Assembly (NCBI GenBank): GCA_025360425.1
Contig: JANYCD010000087.1
Location: 1-44,127 of the forward strand
Length of the DNA stretch: 44,127 bases
From: Sterolibacteriaceae bacterium
GTDB taxonomy: Bacteria; Pseudomonadota; Gammaproteobacteria; Burkholderiales; Rhodocyclaceae
Direction: 5' to 3'
The first letter of the stretch is position 1, and every line of letters starts with the position of its first letter. The position numbers were made by a program, and so were the translations under genes. Shown in pieces: positions 35,937 through 44,127 of the stretch. The notes under the pieces were generated by a model, which made no database searches, had not been told where the DNA came from, and saw only the letters and a program-made list of their open reading frames with translations.

Positions 35937-37217
35937 ATGAGGTTTGTAGTGGAAAATCCTGTCAGGCGAATATTGTTTGCGAGTTTGATTGGCAATACGA
36001 TCGAATTCTTCGATTTCTACACTTACGCCAATGCTGCGGTACTGGTCTTTCCGAAATTATTTTTTCCGGCATCGGATCCCGCTGCCGCGATGATGGAGTC
36101 ATTGGCAACGTTTGCCATCGCTTTTTTCGCACGGCCCATCGGTTCGGCTTTTTTTGGCCATTTCGGGGATCGCATCGGTCGTAAAGCAACGCTGGTCGCT
36201 GCATTGCTGACCATGGGAATATCAACCGTGGCTATCGGGCTTCTGCCCACTTACGCGGCTATTGGCTCCTTGGCACCGTTGCTATTGGCCTTGTGCCGAT
36301 TTGGCCAGGGACTCGGCCTTGGGGGCGAATGGGGTGGTGCAGTGTTGCTTGCAATTGAAAACGCTCCACCAGGACGACGTTCCTGGTTCGGAATGTTTCC
36401 CCAGTTGGGTGCCCCAATCGGCTTTTTGCTATCGGGAGGCGTGTTCCTGCTGCTGAGCCATTGGCTTACAGACGAGCAGTTTTTCAGCGTCGGCTGGCGC
36501 ATCCCTTTTCTGGCCAGTGCAATCCTGGTAATCGTAGGTCTTTACGTGCGATTAAGGATTACTGAAACCCCGGCGTTTATAAAAGTGTCAGACACCAACA
36601 AACGCGTCAAGCTGCCAATTTTTGTGGTATTTCGGCGCCATGGTCGAATGCTGATCCTGGGTACATTGATGGCAGTTTCAACCTTCGTGCTGTTCTACCT
36701 GATGACGGTTTTCTCCATGAGCTGGGCCACGACCATGCTCAAGTTTTCCCGACCGGATTTCTTGTTGGTTCAATTGTTGTCCGTGTTGTTCTTCGGATTG
36801 ACGATTCCAATTTCTGCGGTATTGGCCGACCGGTACGGTGGTCGTCTTACTTTGATGGTGGTTTCAGCTGCGATTGCTTTATTTGGATCGCTGTTCGCGC
36901 CAATGTTTGGCTCCGGCGATTTGGGATTGATTACCGTTTTTCTTTCGCTTGGCTTGGGGCTGATGGGAATGACTTATGGCCCTCTGGGTAGCGTGCTTTC
37001 CGAGCTATTTCCGACGGAGGTGCGCTATACAGGGCTGTCGCTCACATTCAACCTTGCCGGAATATTGGGTGCATCGCTGGCCCCTTATACCGCCACGTGG
37101 CTGGCCAGAAATTACGGGCTTAATTTTGTCGGCTTCTACTTATCCGCCGCAGCACTATTGACGCTCATGGCCCTGCTGATAGCGGGACGGGAGGCACGGC
37201 CCCAGCGACGAACCTAG
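35937..37217 (+). CDS. MFS transporter, metabolite:H+ symporter (MHS) type
   Basis: A 426-residue, 12-helix permease of the MHS family (relatives ShiA, ProP, KgtP). Signatures: NPVRRILFASLIGNTIEFFDFY near residue 7, motif A GHFGDRIGRKATLV near 75, FGQGLGLGGEWGGAVL near 122, and TETPAF in the central loop. Substrate unknown; a carboxylate or betaine is typical. The ATG at 35937 has no clear ribosome site, whereas a GTG at 35949 has TGAGG upstream and would give MENPVRRIL; either is possible. By eye the gene is more A/T-rich than its neighbours to the left. Its last 53 bases overlap the 3' end of prc on the other strand. Confidence 0.9.
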   Translation: MRFVVENPVRRILFASLIGNTIEFFDFYTYANAAVLVFPKLFFPASDPAAAMMESLATFAIAFFARPIGSAFFGHFGDRIGRKATLVAALLTMGISTVAIGLLPTYAAIGSLAPLLLALCRFGQGLGLGGEWGGAVLLAIENAPPGRRSWFGMFPQLGAPIGFLLSGGVFLLLSHWLTDEQFFSVGWRIPFLASAILVIVGLYVRLRITETPAFIKVSDTNKRVKLPIFVVFRRHGRMLILGTLMAVSTFVLFYLMTVFSMSWATTMLKFSRPDFLLVQLLSVLFFGLTIPISAVLADRYGGRLTLMVVSAAIALFGSLFAPMFGSGDLGLITVFLSLGLGLMGMTYGPLGSVLSELFPTEVRYTGLSLTFNLAGILGASLAPYTATWLARNYGLNFVGFYLSAAALLTLMALLIAGREARPQRRT

Positions 37218-39348
37218 CATTACGTTGCAGCAGGTCCACTTCGTCACCCAGGATATGGGCGGCTTCATTGAGCAAGACATCCTTGGCATTCTTGCCTGAT
37301 TTTTCAGCCGCCTGCTCATTGGCCAGGCTACGTTCATTTGCCTGCAGGCCATCATCCAGAATCGCTCCTTTGTTGCCGGCGGCGTTCTCGGCAACAGCAG
37401 CTTCCGGGGGATTCGCACCCTCATCTTTCCCCGCCGCGCACGACGCGATCCGGACCTCTTCGGCATCACGTTCCTTGCGTCGCTCCGATTCGTTCAGTGA
37501 AATCAGGTTCTTTTTTCTCTGAAGGTTGAAATTGGAAATGCTTTCCTGCAGGCAAATGAAACTCTTGTCACCCTTTACGCGCGCTTCATGGCGTGTCAAC
37601 AGAGCGGGTTGCAGATATTTCAGGTCACCGATCGGTGAATAGCGGGCAGCCGGGACTTGCATCCAGGGCAAGGCGTTGTCAAAGCTTGATTCACCAAAGT
37701 TTTCAGCGTCGGTGACAGCAGGAAAGCTGATATCCGGCGTTACACCCCGCAGTTGCGTGGTGCCTCCATTGATTCGGAAAAACTGAGCGATGGTCAATTT
37801 CAGTTCGCCGAATGTTGGTTTGTCATTTTTTGCGATCTGATCAAGATCGATCATGGTTTGCACGGTGCCTTTGCCAAAACTGGATTCGCCGATAATCAAC
37901 CCACGGCCATAGTCCTGAATCGCAGCGGCAAATATCTCCGATGCCGATGCCGAGCCCCGGTTAATCAGCACGCCAAGAGCACCACTCCACGCGACGCCGA
38001 GATTGGGGTCCCCCTCAATAACAACCTTACCTTTGGCGTCACGCTGTTGCACCACGGGCCCTTGTCCGATAAACAAGGCGGTGAGTTCAATGGCTTCCGC
38101 CAATGAACCACCACCGTTATTTCGCAGGTCCACCACCAAACCGTCAATGTTTTGCTTTCTCAGCTCGTCCAACAGATGCGCTACATCACGCGTTGCGCTT
38201 TTGAAATTCTGGTCACCTTGTTGTCGCGCCTGCGTATCTTCATAGAAAGCAGGCAGAGATATCACGCCTATTTGACGAGTGGTACTTCCGTCCGTCACCG
38301 GAATAACAGATTTCTTGGCGGATTGCTGTTCAAGGGTGATCTTTTTCCGGATCAGAGAAACGCGCCGGTGTTTCCCATCCGGGCTCGCGTCAACAGGGAG
38401 CACATCAAGCAGGACGGTCGTATCCGCTGTGCCCCGAATCAGCGCAACAGTATCGTCAAGGCGTAACCCCTGGATATCTGTCATGGTGCCGTCCTCGCCT
38501 TCGGCGACCCCCACAATGCGGTCTCCGATCTTGAGTTGACCCGAAAGGGCTGCAGGACCACCCGCGATGAGTTCCCGAATCGTGGTGTAGTCGTCCTTCT
38601 CCGCCAGCCCTGCGCCTATCCCGACCAGGGAAAGTTTCATCGATATGTCGAAGTCCTCAGCTGCCCGGGGGCCCATGTAGTTCGTGTGGGGCTCAATGGC
38701 CATGGTATAGGCGTTCATGAAAGCCTGAAAGGCATCCTGGCTCTTTAGTTGAGCAATGCGTTTAATGGAACCCACGTAACGCTTATCCAGAGTTTTGACG
38801 ATGCTCTTGTCGTCCTTCCCGGCGAGTTTGAGCCGCAGCCAGTCATTCTTGACACGCTTCCGCCATACTTCGCGCATTTCCGCTTCGGTTTTCGGCCAAG
38901 GTTCTTTTTCGCGCTCGTATTGATAACCCTCATTTCGCCGAAAATCAAACCCTGTCTTGAGTAAGGTTCGGGCATAAGCAAAGCGCTCGGATAATCGCTG
39001 TGCGTAGAGATTGAAAATGGTAAAGGGGGCCTTGAGATCGTCGTTGATTATGGCGTCGTCGAGCTGAGTGCGAAGACCTGTTAAACGATCAATGTCGGAC
39101 TGAACGAAAAATAGTTTCTCCGGATCAAGCGACTTCAAATAACGATCGAATATCTTCTCCGACATGGCATCGTCGAGTGGCACCGCTTTGTAGTGGTACC
39201 GGGTCAGCACGTCAGCCGCAAGGTGCGCCGCTTTAGTCTGTTGCAGGGTGGGCTTGAAGACCAGCGGAAGTGGTACGTTCAGATCAAGCGATGCGGCTTG
39301 CGCTGTAGTCACCAGGACACACACCAACCACAGAAACTTCATTTTCAT
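37165..39348 (-). CDS. prc: Tail-specific (carboxy-terminal) protease Prc/Tsp
   Basis: Periplasmic S41A protease that in E. coli trims PBP3 and degrades ssrA-tagged and cell-wall enzymes. 727 residues from the ATG with GGAG five bases upstream (an outer TTG adds 11). Signal peptide to about 18 (TTAQA-A), an N-terminal helical region, PDZ at about 240-330 (SLVGIGAGLAEKDD, GGPAALSGQLKIGD), and a catalytic core with NRGSASASEIF and GESSFGKGTVQ: Ser468 and Lys493, 25 apart as in E. coli. A DUF3340-type C-terminal tail follows. Probably monocistronic. Confidence 0.95.
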   Translation of the reverse strand: MKMKFLWLVCVLVTTAQAASLDLNVPLPLVFKPTLQQTKAAHLAADVLTRYHYKAVPLDDAMSEKIFDRYLKSLDPEKLFFVQSDIDRLTGLRTQLDDAIINDDLKAPFTIFNLYAQRLSERFAYARTLLKTGFDFRRNEGYQYEREKEPWPKTEAEMREVWRKRVKNDWLRLKLAGKDDKSIVKTLDKRYVGSIKRIAQLKSQDAFQAFMNAYTMAIEPHTNYMGPRAAEDFDISMKLSLVGIGAGLAEKDDYTTIRELIAGGPAALSGQLKIGDRIVGVAEGEDGTMTDIQGLRLDDTVALIRGTADTTVLLDVLPVDASPDGKHRRVSLIRKKITLEQQSAKKSVIPVTDGSTTRQIGVISLPAFYEDTQARQQGDQNFKSATRDVAHLLDELRKQNIDGLVVDLRNNGGGSLAEAIELTALFIGQGPVVQQRDAKGKVVIEGDPNLGVAWSGALGVLINRGSASASEIFAAAIQDYGRGLIIGESSFGKGTVQTMIDLDQIAKNDKPTFGELKLTIAQFFRINGGTTQLRGVTPDISFPAVTDAENFGESSFDNALPWMQVPAARYSPIGDLKYLQPALLTRHEARVKGDKSFICLQESISNFNLQRKKNLISLNESERRKERDAEEVRIASCAAGKDEGANPPEAAVAENAAGNKGAILDDGLQANERSLANEQAAEKSGKNAKDVLLNEAAHILGDEVDLLQRNARFVAGAVPPVPLSAGP

Positions 39349-39393
39349 TTTTACTCCATTACAAGGCTCAAAAGACTTCAAGCGTGCCTTACC

Positions 39394-39816
39394 CTAAACC
39401 TTTTGGCGGTATAAATCTGCTGCTTCCATAAAATGCTTGCGGAGAACAAGCGGGGCAGAAATATTATTGATGGGCTCGGAAGTCGATCCGGTGCCACGAA
39501 TGGTCACAGTGCCATAGTCCAGAATCCGGCCCAGGACAGTTTGCGACACATTCAGGCTTTCGACTTTATCCAGAAACATCTCAACGGTGTTGCGGGAGAC
39601 CAGTCCGGTTTTCGCGATGAGTCGTTTGTCGGTCACTGCGAACTCCGTTGTCTTGTAGGCGATATAGGCCCAACCAAAAAATATCAAACCCAAACCGAAC
39701 GCTGGAAGCAGCAAGATACCGAAGAAGATAAGCCAACCAAGGGACCATTTGCTTACATGGCTCCGATACACGACCGTCTCGCCAGACATCAAATTACTAT
39801 CTACATACGATGCCAT
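39394..39816 (-). CDS. Small PH-domain (bPH) membrane protein
   Basis: 140 residues from the ATG at 39814-39816, with GGGGAAG upstream (TTG at 39828 would add four). The two close hydrophobic stretches (WLIFFGILLLPAFGLGLIFFGWAYIAY, about 27-55) form a hairpin. They are followed by a bacterial PH-like domain with FAVTDKRLIAKTGLVSRNTVE and the DYGTVTIRGTGS segment typical of DUF304/bPH2 proteins. Function not established. A perfect 9-bp inverted repeat lies 26 bases upstream. It is directly downstream of the large DUF748 gene with a 213-base gap. Confidence 0.86.
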   Translation of the reverse strand: MASYVDSNLMSGETVVYRSHVSKWSLGWLIFFGILLLPAFGLGLIFFGWAYIAYKTTEFAVTDKRLIAKTGLVSRNTVEMFLDKVESLNVSQTVLGRILDYGTVTIRGTGSTSEPINNISAPLVLRKHFMEAADLYRQKV

Positions 39817-39841
39817 GTGCTTCCCCAAAGTGATGGCGCAA

Positions 39842-39869
39842 GTTCAAAGCAGAATAGTACGCTTTGAAC
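39842..39869. promoter_or_regulatory. Perfect inverted repeat upstream of the PH-domain gene
   Basis: GTTCAAAGC (39842-39850) and GCTTTGAAC (39861-39869) are exact complements with a 10-base spacer. On the minus strand the spacer contains TACTAT, close to a -10 hexamer, 32 bases before the PH gene start; a repressor site over a promoter would fit. No T-run follows, so a terminator is unlikely. Confidence 0.45.
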
Positions 39870-40029
39870 CAAAACCGCACTCCCGAATTTGTGTGTTATG
39901 CCGGTGTGTTACCGGCCAGTATAAAAGATAGCATTATCAATCGGCAGCGTCTGTGCGCCAAGGGACACACCGATACGGGTCAACGATATCCACAGCCGCA
40001 AGTCATCAACCGGCAACTGATGGATTTTT

Positions 40030-43000
40030 TTAATTCGAACTTGCTGGAGTCGCAGCGACCGCCGGTGGTGGAGCCGAAATTTTTGTCGCGGTCATCATTT
40101 CCATCTTGAGTGGAACATCATTGTCGGTGGCGTCGACCTTTTGCGGCGCTAGCAACGTAACGCGATCCGCCGGCGCGCCGGCGGTTTTCATTTCCGCCAT
40201 CACGGCTTCGCCGCGTGCCCTGGCCAGCGCTAGCAGGCGCTCGTCGGTAACGATCTCCTTGTCGCGCAGCCGCTGGTAAAGCACGGTATGAAAATCAGCG
40301 CCCTTGAGCCTGGCGACTTCGCTTTCCGTCAGGTCATGCTTGTCGCTGAACACGGTACTGAGACGCGAAATCAACTTGCCCGCCTTGCCCTCTTCCAGTT
40401 GGCCAGGGTTGGCCGAACGGAAACCTTCCTTCAGCGCAACCAGCTCGCCCCGACCGACACGATCGACAAACAAGTCTTCGAGCGCCGACTGTGTTTTTGG
40501 TTGGCCGGTGGACATGGGACCGGGGTCGCCCTGCGGATCAACCTGATATCCGGCCTTGTCGGCCACTGCACGGCGCAGTTGCAGATCCTGAATGGCGACA
40601 CGGTCGGTATCGGCGTAGGTGCCATGCACGGCAATCGCGAGCGCGGGACGCTTGCCCATGGATCCGGCGAGCTTGACCACCTTTTCGCGTTCCGGTGGAG
40701 ACAGCCGCGCGCGGCCGGCCTCAAACGTGATCGCATCAAAGCCCTGGTCACTGCCGAACAAGGCACCGAGTGCGCGGAACGGTGACGTAACCGCCTTGGT
40801 CAATACATTGACGATCACTTTCCAGACAATGCCGCCAAAGCTGAACTGCGGATCATCAAGACTGCCCGACACCGGCAGGCCGAGATCGATGCGGCCATCG
40901 GAATCCTGCAACAGCGCGATGGCGAGATCGAGGGGCAGGTCCTTGGCCTCTGGACTTTTCACGCGCTCGCCCAACACCAGTTGATCCATGATCACCTTGT
41001 TGTTGCCAATCATCTGGCGGTGCTTGATCTTGTAGTCGAGGTTGAGCGAGAGCTTGCCCGATTCGATCTTGCGGCCGGCAAAGGTGGCCGTATACGGCGT
41101 CAACCGCGTCATCTCGATATTGCTGAAGATGACTTTCAAATCCATATAGTCGGTGGGATCAAACAGATTGACTTGACCTGCTGCATGGGCCACGCCGTAA
41201 TCGTCGACCTGACCATTCAGTTCGATCTGACCAGGCGCACCGGGTCGCGACGAGAGGCCGTTGACCGTGCCATGCAGATGATGAATGCGCGTGCCAAATG
41301 GCAACGCCAGTGAATAATCGGCGAACTCCATTTCACTGCCGGCAATACGCAGGCGATCAATGTCGAGGCGATAAGGCGGTGCGCTGGCGGGCGATGTGGC
41401 AATGGCAGCAGATGGTGCTGGTGCCGCAGTTGCTACAGCAACGGGCCGTGGTCGAACTACCCGCGAGAGATTGATCGTCTTGTCCTTGGCGATGATCAAT
41501 TGCGTATCGAGGCCAACAAGGGCAAGGTCACCGATCTGCAACGCCGCCGGCGTGGCTTCGATCTTGCGCGCCGTCAGCGACTTCCAGACCATGAAGTCGG
41601 CCTTGGTGCCATCTTCCGTCAGCCGCAGGTTGTTCACCGTGAGCATGCCGCTGTAGCCAGTTACATCGGGACCATAGCGCGCCCGACCTTCGGCCGAGAC
41701 GGCGCCGTTGGCCAGCGTCAGCGTGGTGACCGCACCGAGATAGGGCTGTACCGCCGTGAGCGACAGGTCGACAAGCTTGATCTGCATATCGACCGACGGC
41801 GTTGCGGCAACGACTGTGCCTTCCGCTTCAAAGCGCCCGCCGGCACTGGCATTGAACCATGCATGCAGCGGCCATGACGTGTCGAGCTTGTCGCTAATAT
41901 CGTCGATGTTTACTGCGATGTCCTGCAGGCCGACTTGCGCCGCTGGAGAAATTGTCTGATCGTGAAAATCGGCGCGCAAGCCGCTCAATGCAACGTGATC
42001 GACGCGGTAGTGCCAGCCAGTCGAAGTCGCCTGCGGCTGCGCGGGCACTTCTGTCTGCCTGGTCAGCGGAGCAGCGTTTGATTCAGGCAGCGGCAGCATG
42101 TCCAGCACATTCAGCCGGCCTTGCCCATCGCGCAAAAGATTCACGCCACCACCCGCGAGTACCACCGAGCCGATGGTGACGTTGCGCTGACGTAAATCGA
42201 AGCGACCATCCTTGAGCACGATGCTGTCGAGCGCAAGCAGCGGTAACGTATCCTTTGCCGTGCGTAACGTGAGACCGGCAAGTCTGGCTTCAAGCTGATC
42301 GAGTACCAGATCAACCTGCCCACCCGATTCGCTGAGTCGATAGTTGGCTGACAACCCCGCCGTGCCTTGCGGCGGCGCCATGCGCAAGGGCAGTTTGATC
42401 AGCGGCGACAGCTTGGCGAGCGATACCTCTTCGACATCGAAGTGTCCGCTGACGGCCAGCGGATTGAGTGTCATGTCGCCCTGCCACAATATCCTGGCGC
42501 CAAAGTCGGTATTTGCCGACAGCCGATAGCGTCCCTTGTCATCGGGCAAGGTGGAAAGATCTTCGAGATGCAGATCGAGCGGCTGAATACGGGTCGCAAA
42601 TCCCGGATTGGTGCGTTGATCTGCAAGTGCGATAGCGCCGCCAGTGATGGACAAACTGGTAACTTCCAGCCGTGTCATCGGCGCTGCTGGTTGTGGTTTG
42701 GCTGGCTTGCCTTGCAACGATTCGAGCAACGCGCTCCAGTTGAGTTTGTCGCCGGGCAACTCAATGACATTGGCCTCAAGGCCATCCAGACTGATGGCAT
42801 CGAACACCCAGGCGCGACGTACAATGCTGGTGGTGGAAAAGTCGACCAGCAGTTCCTTGAAGGCCAACAGCGGTGCACCGTCCGGCTGCACCAGATGCAG
42901 GTTATGGAGCGTCAGGCTGAGTTTGAAAGGGTTGAATTCGGGCCGGTCCATGGTAAGACGATGGCCCGTTTTTTCAGAGATGAACTTCTCGGCCTGCGAC

Positions 43001-43098
43001 TGCAGCACACGCGGCAACAACAGCCATGTACCCAACAGATAGACCAGCGCCAGAACAAACAGCGCAATGAGGAAGGAACTGCGTGAAGGCAGGCGCAT
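40030..43098 (-). CDS. Large DUF748/AsmA-like envelope protein
   Basis: 1022 residues. One N-terminal membrane helix (about 9-30) is followed by a DUF748-type region starting ISEKTGHRLTMDRPEFNPFKLSL near residue 40, then long beta-rich repeats reminiscent of AsmA/TamB/YhdP bridges, and a central Pro/Ala linker near 560-580. DUF748 motifs recur at about 600-720 (IHHLHGTVNGLSSRPGAPGQIELNGQVDDYG, MDLKVIFSNIEMTRLTPYTATFAGRKIESGKL). The last 280 residues have helical stretches such as RAVADKAGYQVDP and LARARGEAVMAEM that resemble OmpA-type C-terminal folds. Role in lipid transport is inference from fold only. ATG start; no ribosome site is obvious. Confidence 0.85.
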   Translation of the reverse strand: MRLPSRSSFLIALFVLALVYLLGTWLLLPRVLQSQAEKFISEKTGHRLTMDRPEFNPFKLSLTLHNLHLVQPDGAPLLAFKELLVDFSTTSIVRRAWVFDAISLDGLEANVIELPGDKLNWSALLESLQGKPAKPQPAAPMTRLEVTSLSITGGAIALADQRTNPGFATRIQPLDLHLEDLSTLPDDKGRYRLSANTDFGARILWQGDMTLNPLAVSGHFDVEEVSLAKLSPLIKLPLRMAPPQGTAGLSANYRLSESGGQVDLVLDQLEARLAGLTLRTAKDTLPLLALDSIVLKDGRFDLRQRNVTIGSVVLAGGGVNLLRDGQGRLNVLDMLPLPESNAAPLTRQTEVPAQPQATSTGWHYRVDHVALSGLRADFHDQTISPAAQVGLQDIAVNIDDISDKLDTSWPLHAWFNASAGGRFEAEGTVVAATPSVDMQIKLVDLSLTAVQPYLGAVTTLTLANGAVSAEGRARYGPDVTGYSGMLTVNNLRLTEDGTKADFMVWKSLTARKIEATPAALQIGDLALVGLDTQLIIAKDKTINLSRVVRPRPVAVATAAPAPSAAIATSPASAPPYRLDIDRLRIAGSEMEFADYSLALPFGTRIHHLHGTVNGLSSRPGAPGQIELNGQVDDYGVAHAAGQVNLFDPTDYMDLKVIFSNIEMTRLTPYTATFAGRKIESGKLSLNLDYKIKHRQMIGNNKVIMDQLVLGERVKSPEAKDLPLDLAIALLQDSDGRIDLGLPVSGSLDDPQFSFGGIVWKVIVNVLTKAVTSPFRALGALFGSDQGFDAITFEAGRARLSPPEREKVVKLAGSMGKRPALAIAVHGTYADTDRVAIQDLQLRRAVADKAGYQVDPQGDPGPMSTGQPKTQSALEDLFVDRVGRGELVALKEGFRSANPGQLEEGKAGKLISRLSTVFSDKHDLTESEVARLKGADFHTVLYQRLRDKEIVTDERLLALARARGEAVMAEMKTAGAPADRVTLLAPQKVDATDNDVPLKMEMMTATKISAPPPAVAATPASSN

Positions 43099-43162
43099 GG
43101 GCTAACCACGTCGAACATTGATGACGGATGCTATCAGAACACCCGCATCATGCAGACGTCGG

Positions 43163-43540
43163 CTAGCCTGCCATCTGGGCTTCGAATTCCTTCATGTCGA
43201 AATAGTCACGCCAGGCGACGATTTTTCCGCCCGAGCATTCGAAAATGCCGACGACCTTGATTGCCAGCTTCTTGCCGTCTTTCAACACAAAGCTGTCGAC
43301 GCGTTCATTCAGCACCGTGCCCGCAGCGTTCTCCGCAGAATGCAGAACCTTGAAAGCAACCCAGTCGGCACCGTCGACGAACGGCTGGATGAATTCTCGT
43401 ATCTGCGCATGGCCCACCAGCCTGGGCATCGGCATGTTGTGATAGACCGCGTCAGGCGCGAAGAACGCCATGATCGCATCGACGTTGCGGGCTTCCCACG
43501 CGGCGATGAAACGGCTGACAATTTCAGTGTTGTTTGACAT
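43163..43540 (-). CDS. SnoaL-like / limonene-1,2-epoxide hydrolase family protein
   Basis: 125 residues, cystatin-like fold. The residues of the limonene-epoxide hydrolase site are in place: Tyr33 and Asn35 (VYHNMP), Arg80 and Asp82 (ERVDSF) and Asp112 (WRDYFD), spaced as in LEH (Y53, N55, R99, D101, D132). Activity as an epoxide hydrolase is thus plausible, though the family is broad and many members are annotated only as SnoaL-like. ATG at 43538-43540 is preferred; 29 upstream residues would run into non-homologous sequence. Probably co-directional with pirin. Confidence 0.8.
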   Translation of the reverse strand: MSNNTEIVSRFIAAWEARNVDAIMAFFAPDAVYHNMPMPRLVGHAQIREFIQPFVDGADWVAFKVLHSAENAAGTVLNERVDSFVLKDGKKLAIKVVGIFECSGGKIVAWRDYFDMKEFEAQMAG

Positions 43541-43598
43541 GGAATGGTCCTGATAAGAGTGTTGAATAGATTGCCGACAAAGCGTCAATGACAAGCGT

Positions 43599-43672
43599 GG
43601 TTCAAGGCTCGTGATCCGCCGGACCATCCCCGGTCAGCCGAATCAGCAGAATATGTTCGCAAGCCTTGAACC
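43599..43672. repeat. Inverted repeat in the gap between pirin and LEH-like genes
   Basis: GGTTCAAGGCT (43599-43609) and AGCCTTGAACC (43662-43672) are exact complements around a 52-base loop that itself contains GACC/GGTC pairing. Nearly 180 bases of gap hold it; no coding frame is credible. The arms differ by one base from the 39842-39869 repeat over GGTTCAA-GC. Confidence 0.5.
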
Positions 43673-43719
43673 CGGGCACAGTAGAAAGGATCGCAGGCCT
43701 GTGGTCAAGAGAGTCGCGC

Positions 43720-44127
43720 TCAGCCCAGATCGAACAACAGCAGCTCCGAATCCTCATCGGCGGCGATGACGAGTTCCTGCTCCGCCTCAATTTTGGCCGC
43801 ATCGCCGCTCTTGAGGGCAATGCCATTGACGCGAATGGCGCCACTGACAAGGTGCGCATACCCAAGCCGTCCTGCCGCAAACGCGTGCGACACTTGCTCG
43901 TCCGAATTCAGCAGACTTGCATAGACATCCGCATCCTGATGCACAGTGACGCTGCCCTCGCGTCCGCTGTGTGACGCGATCAAGCGCAGCCGGCCGCGCT
44001 TGTCTGCGTGGCCAAAAAACTTCTGCTCGTAGCTCGGCGCCATACCGCCCTGCTCCGGCTCCAGCCAGATCTGGAGAAAGTGCACCGGCGCAGCGGGCGA
44101 AGGATTGAACTCGCTGTGTTGCACACC
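43720..44127 (-). CDS. Pirin-family protein (quercetinase/cupin type), C-terminal part
   Basis: 136 residues of a pirin/YhaK protein whose 5' end is beyond the window. VQHSEFNPS near the edge is the end of the N-terminal cupin, with histidine and glutamate matching pirin metal ligands; PVHFLQIWLEPEQGG marks the start of the second cupin. The C-terminal cupin follows to LLLFDLG. Pirins are metal-binding oxidoreductases or transcription cofactors; the target is not known here. Confidence 0.9.
   Translation of the reverse strand, partial: GVQHSEFNPSPAAPVHFLQIWLEPEQGGMAPSYEQKFFGHADKRGRLRLIASHSGREGSVTVHQDADVYASLLNSDEQVSHAFAAGRLGYAHLVSGAIRVNGIALKSGDAAKIEAEQELVIAADEDSELLLFDLG

Noticed and set aside
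39980-40029. Terminator-like CATCA/TGATG hairpin followed by seven T (plus strand)
   Set aside because: Only five paired bases and no plus-strand gene upstream; probably chance.

Overview
The window is a chromosomal stretch that reads as Betaproteobacteria. Three things support this. First, the gene order gyrA-serC-serA-pheA-hisC-tyrA-aroA/cmk-rpsA-ihfB-lapA-lapB is the one usual in that class. Second, aroA and cmk are fused into one bifunctional protein. Third, the tmRNA encodes the tag (A)ANDERFALAA. No species can be named from the sequence alone. I see no CRISPR array, tRNA, rRNA or plasmid function.

Layout. 1-3.2 kb (minus): 3' part lost at the window edge, an acetyl-CoA synthetase gene preceded by two tandem, very similar short-chain dehydrogenases. 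3.3-7.5 kb (plus): a tight run of YqhA-type membrane protein, class I fumarase, RidA-like protein, DMT exporter and glutamate racemase. 7.5-29.8 kb (minus): an almost unbroken 22 kb co-directional series. It starts at gyrA and passes through serine and aromatic amino acid synthesis, S1, IHF-beta, LapA/LapB, UDP-glucose dehydrogenase, heptose kinase and epimerase, a two-module VOC protein and CysM. It ends in a YdbH-YnbE-YdbL envelope set and a DEDDy exonuclease. Two copies of a 9-bp-periodic inverted repeat sit exactly on either side of ugd. A 7-bp tandem repeat is carried in frame inside aroA.

30-34 kb (plus): an amidohydrolase (methylthioadenosine/SAH deaminase type), an OmpA-family lipid- or peptidoglycan-associated protein, ubiG, gph and the tmRNA gene ssrA. 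Immediately beyond ssrA, on the minus strand (35.6-34.3 kb), is the decayed end of a mobile element. It has a C-terminal piece of a large serine recombinase, a frameshifted small gene and an intact paralogue of that gene, all linked by stop/start overlaps and closed by a terminator. This is the most evidently accessory part of the window. An MHS-type transporter of visibly more A/T-rich sequence follows, then (minus) a tail-specific protease, a small PH-domain membrane protein, a 1022-residue DUF748/AsmA-like protein, a limonene-epoxide-hydrolase-like protein and a truncated pirin.

How the parts fit: most of the window is housekeeping. A recurrent theme is outer-membrane construction: LapA/LapB (LPS level control), HldA/HldD (ADP-heptose), Ugd, YdbH-YnbE-YdbL and DUF748 (AsmA-like, probable lipid bridges), OmpA and Prc. 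Ordinary metabolism genes account for nearly everything else. The features not explained by known genes are the repeats, several inverted repeats in gaps, the orphan stretch at 35.63-35.83 kb and the small paralogous HTH-like proteins of the ssrA-linked remnant.
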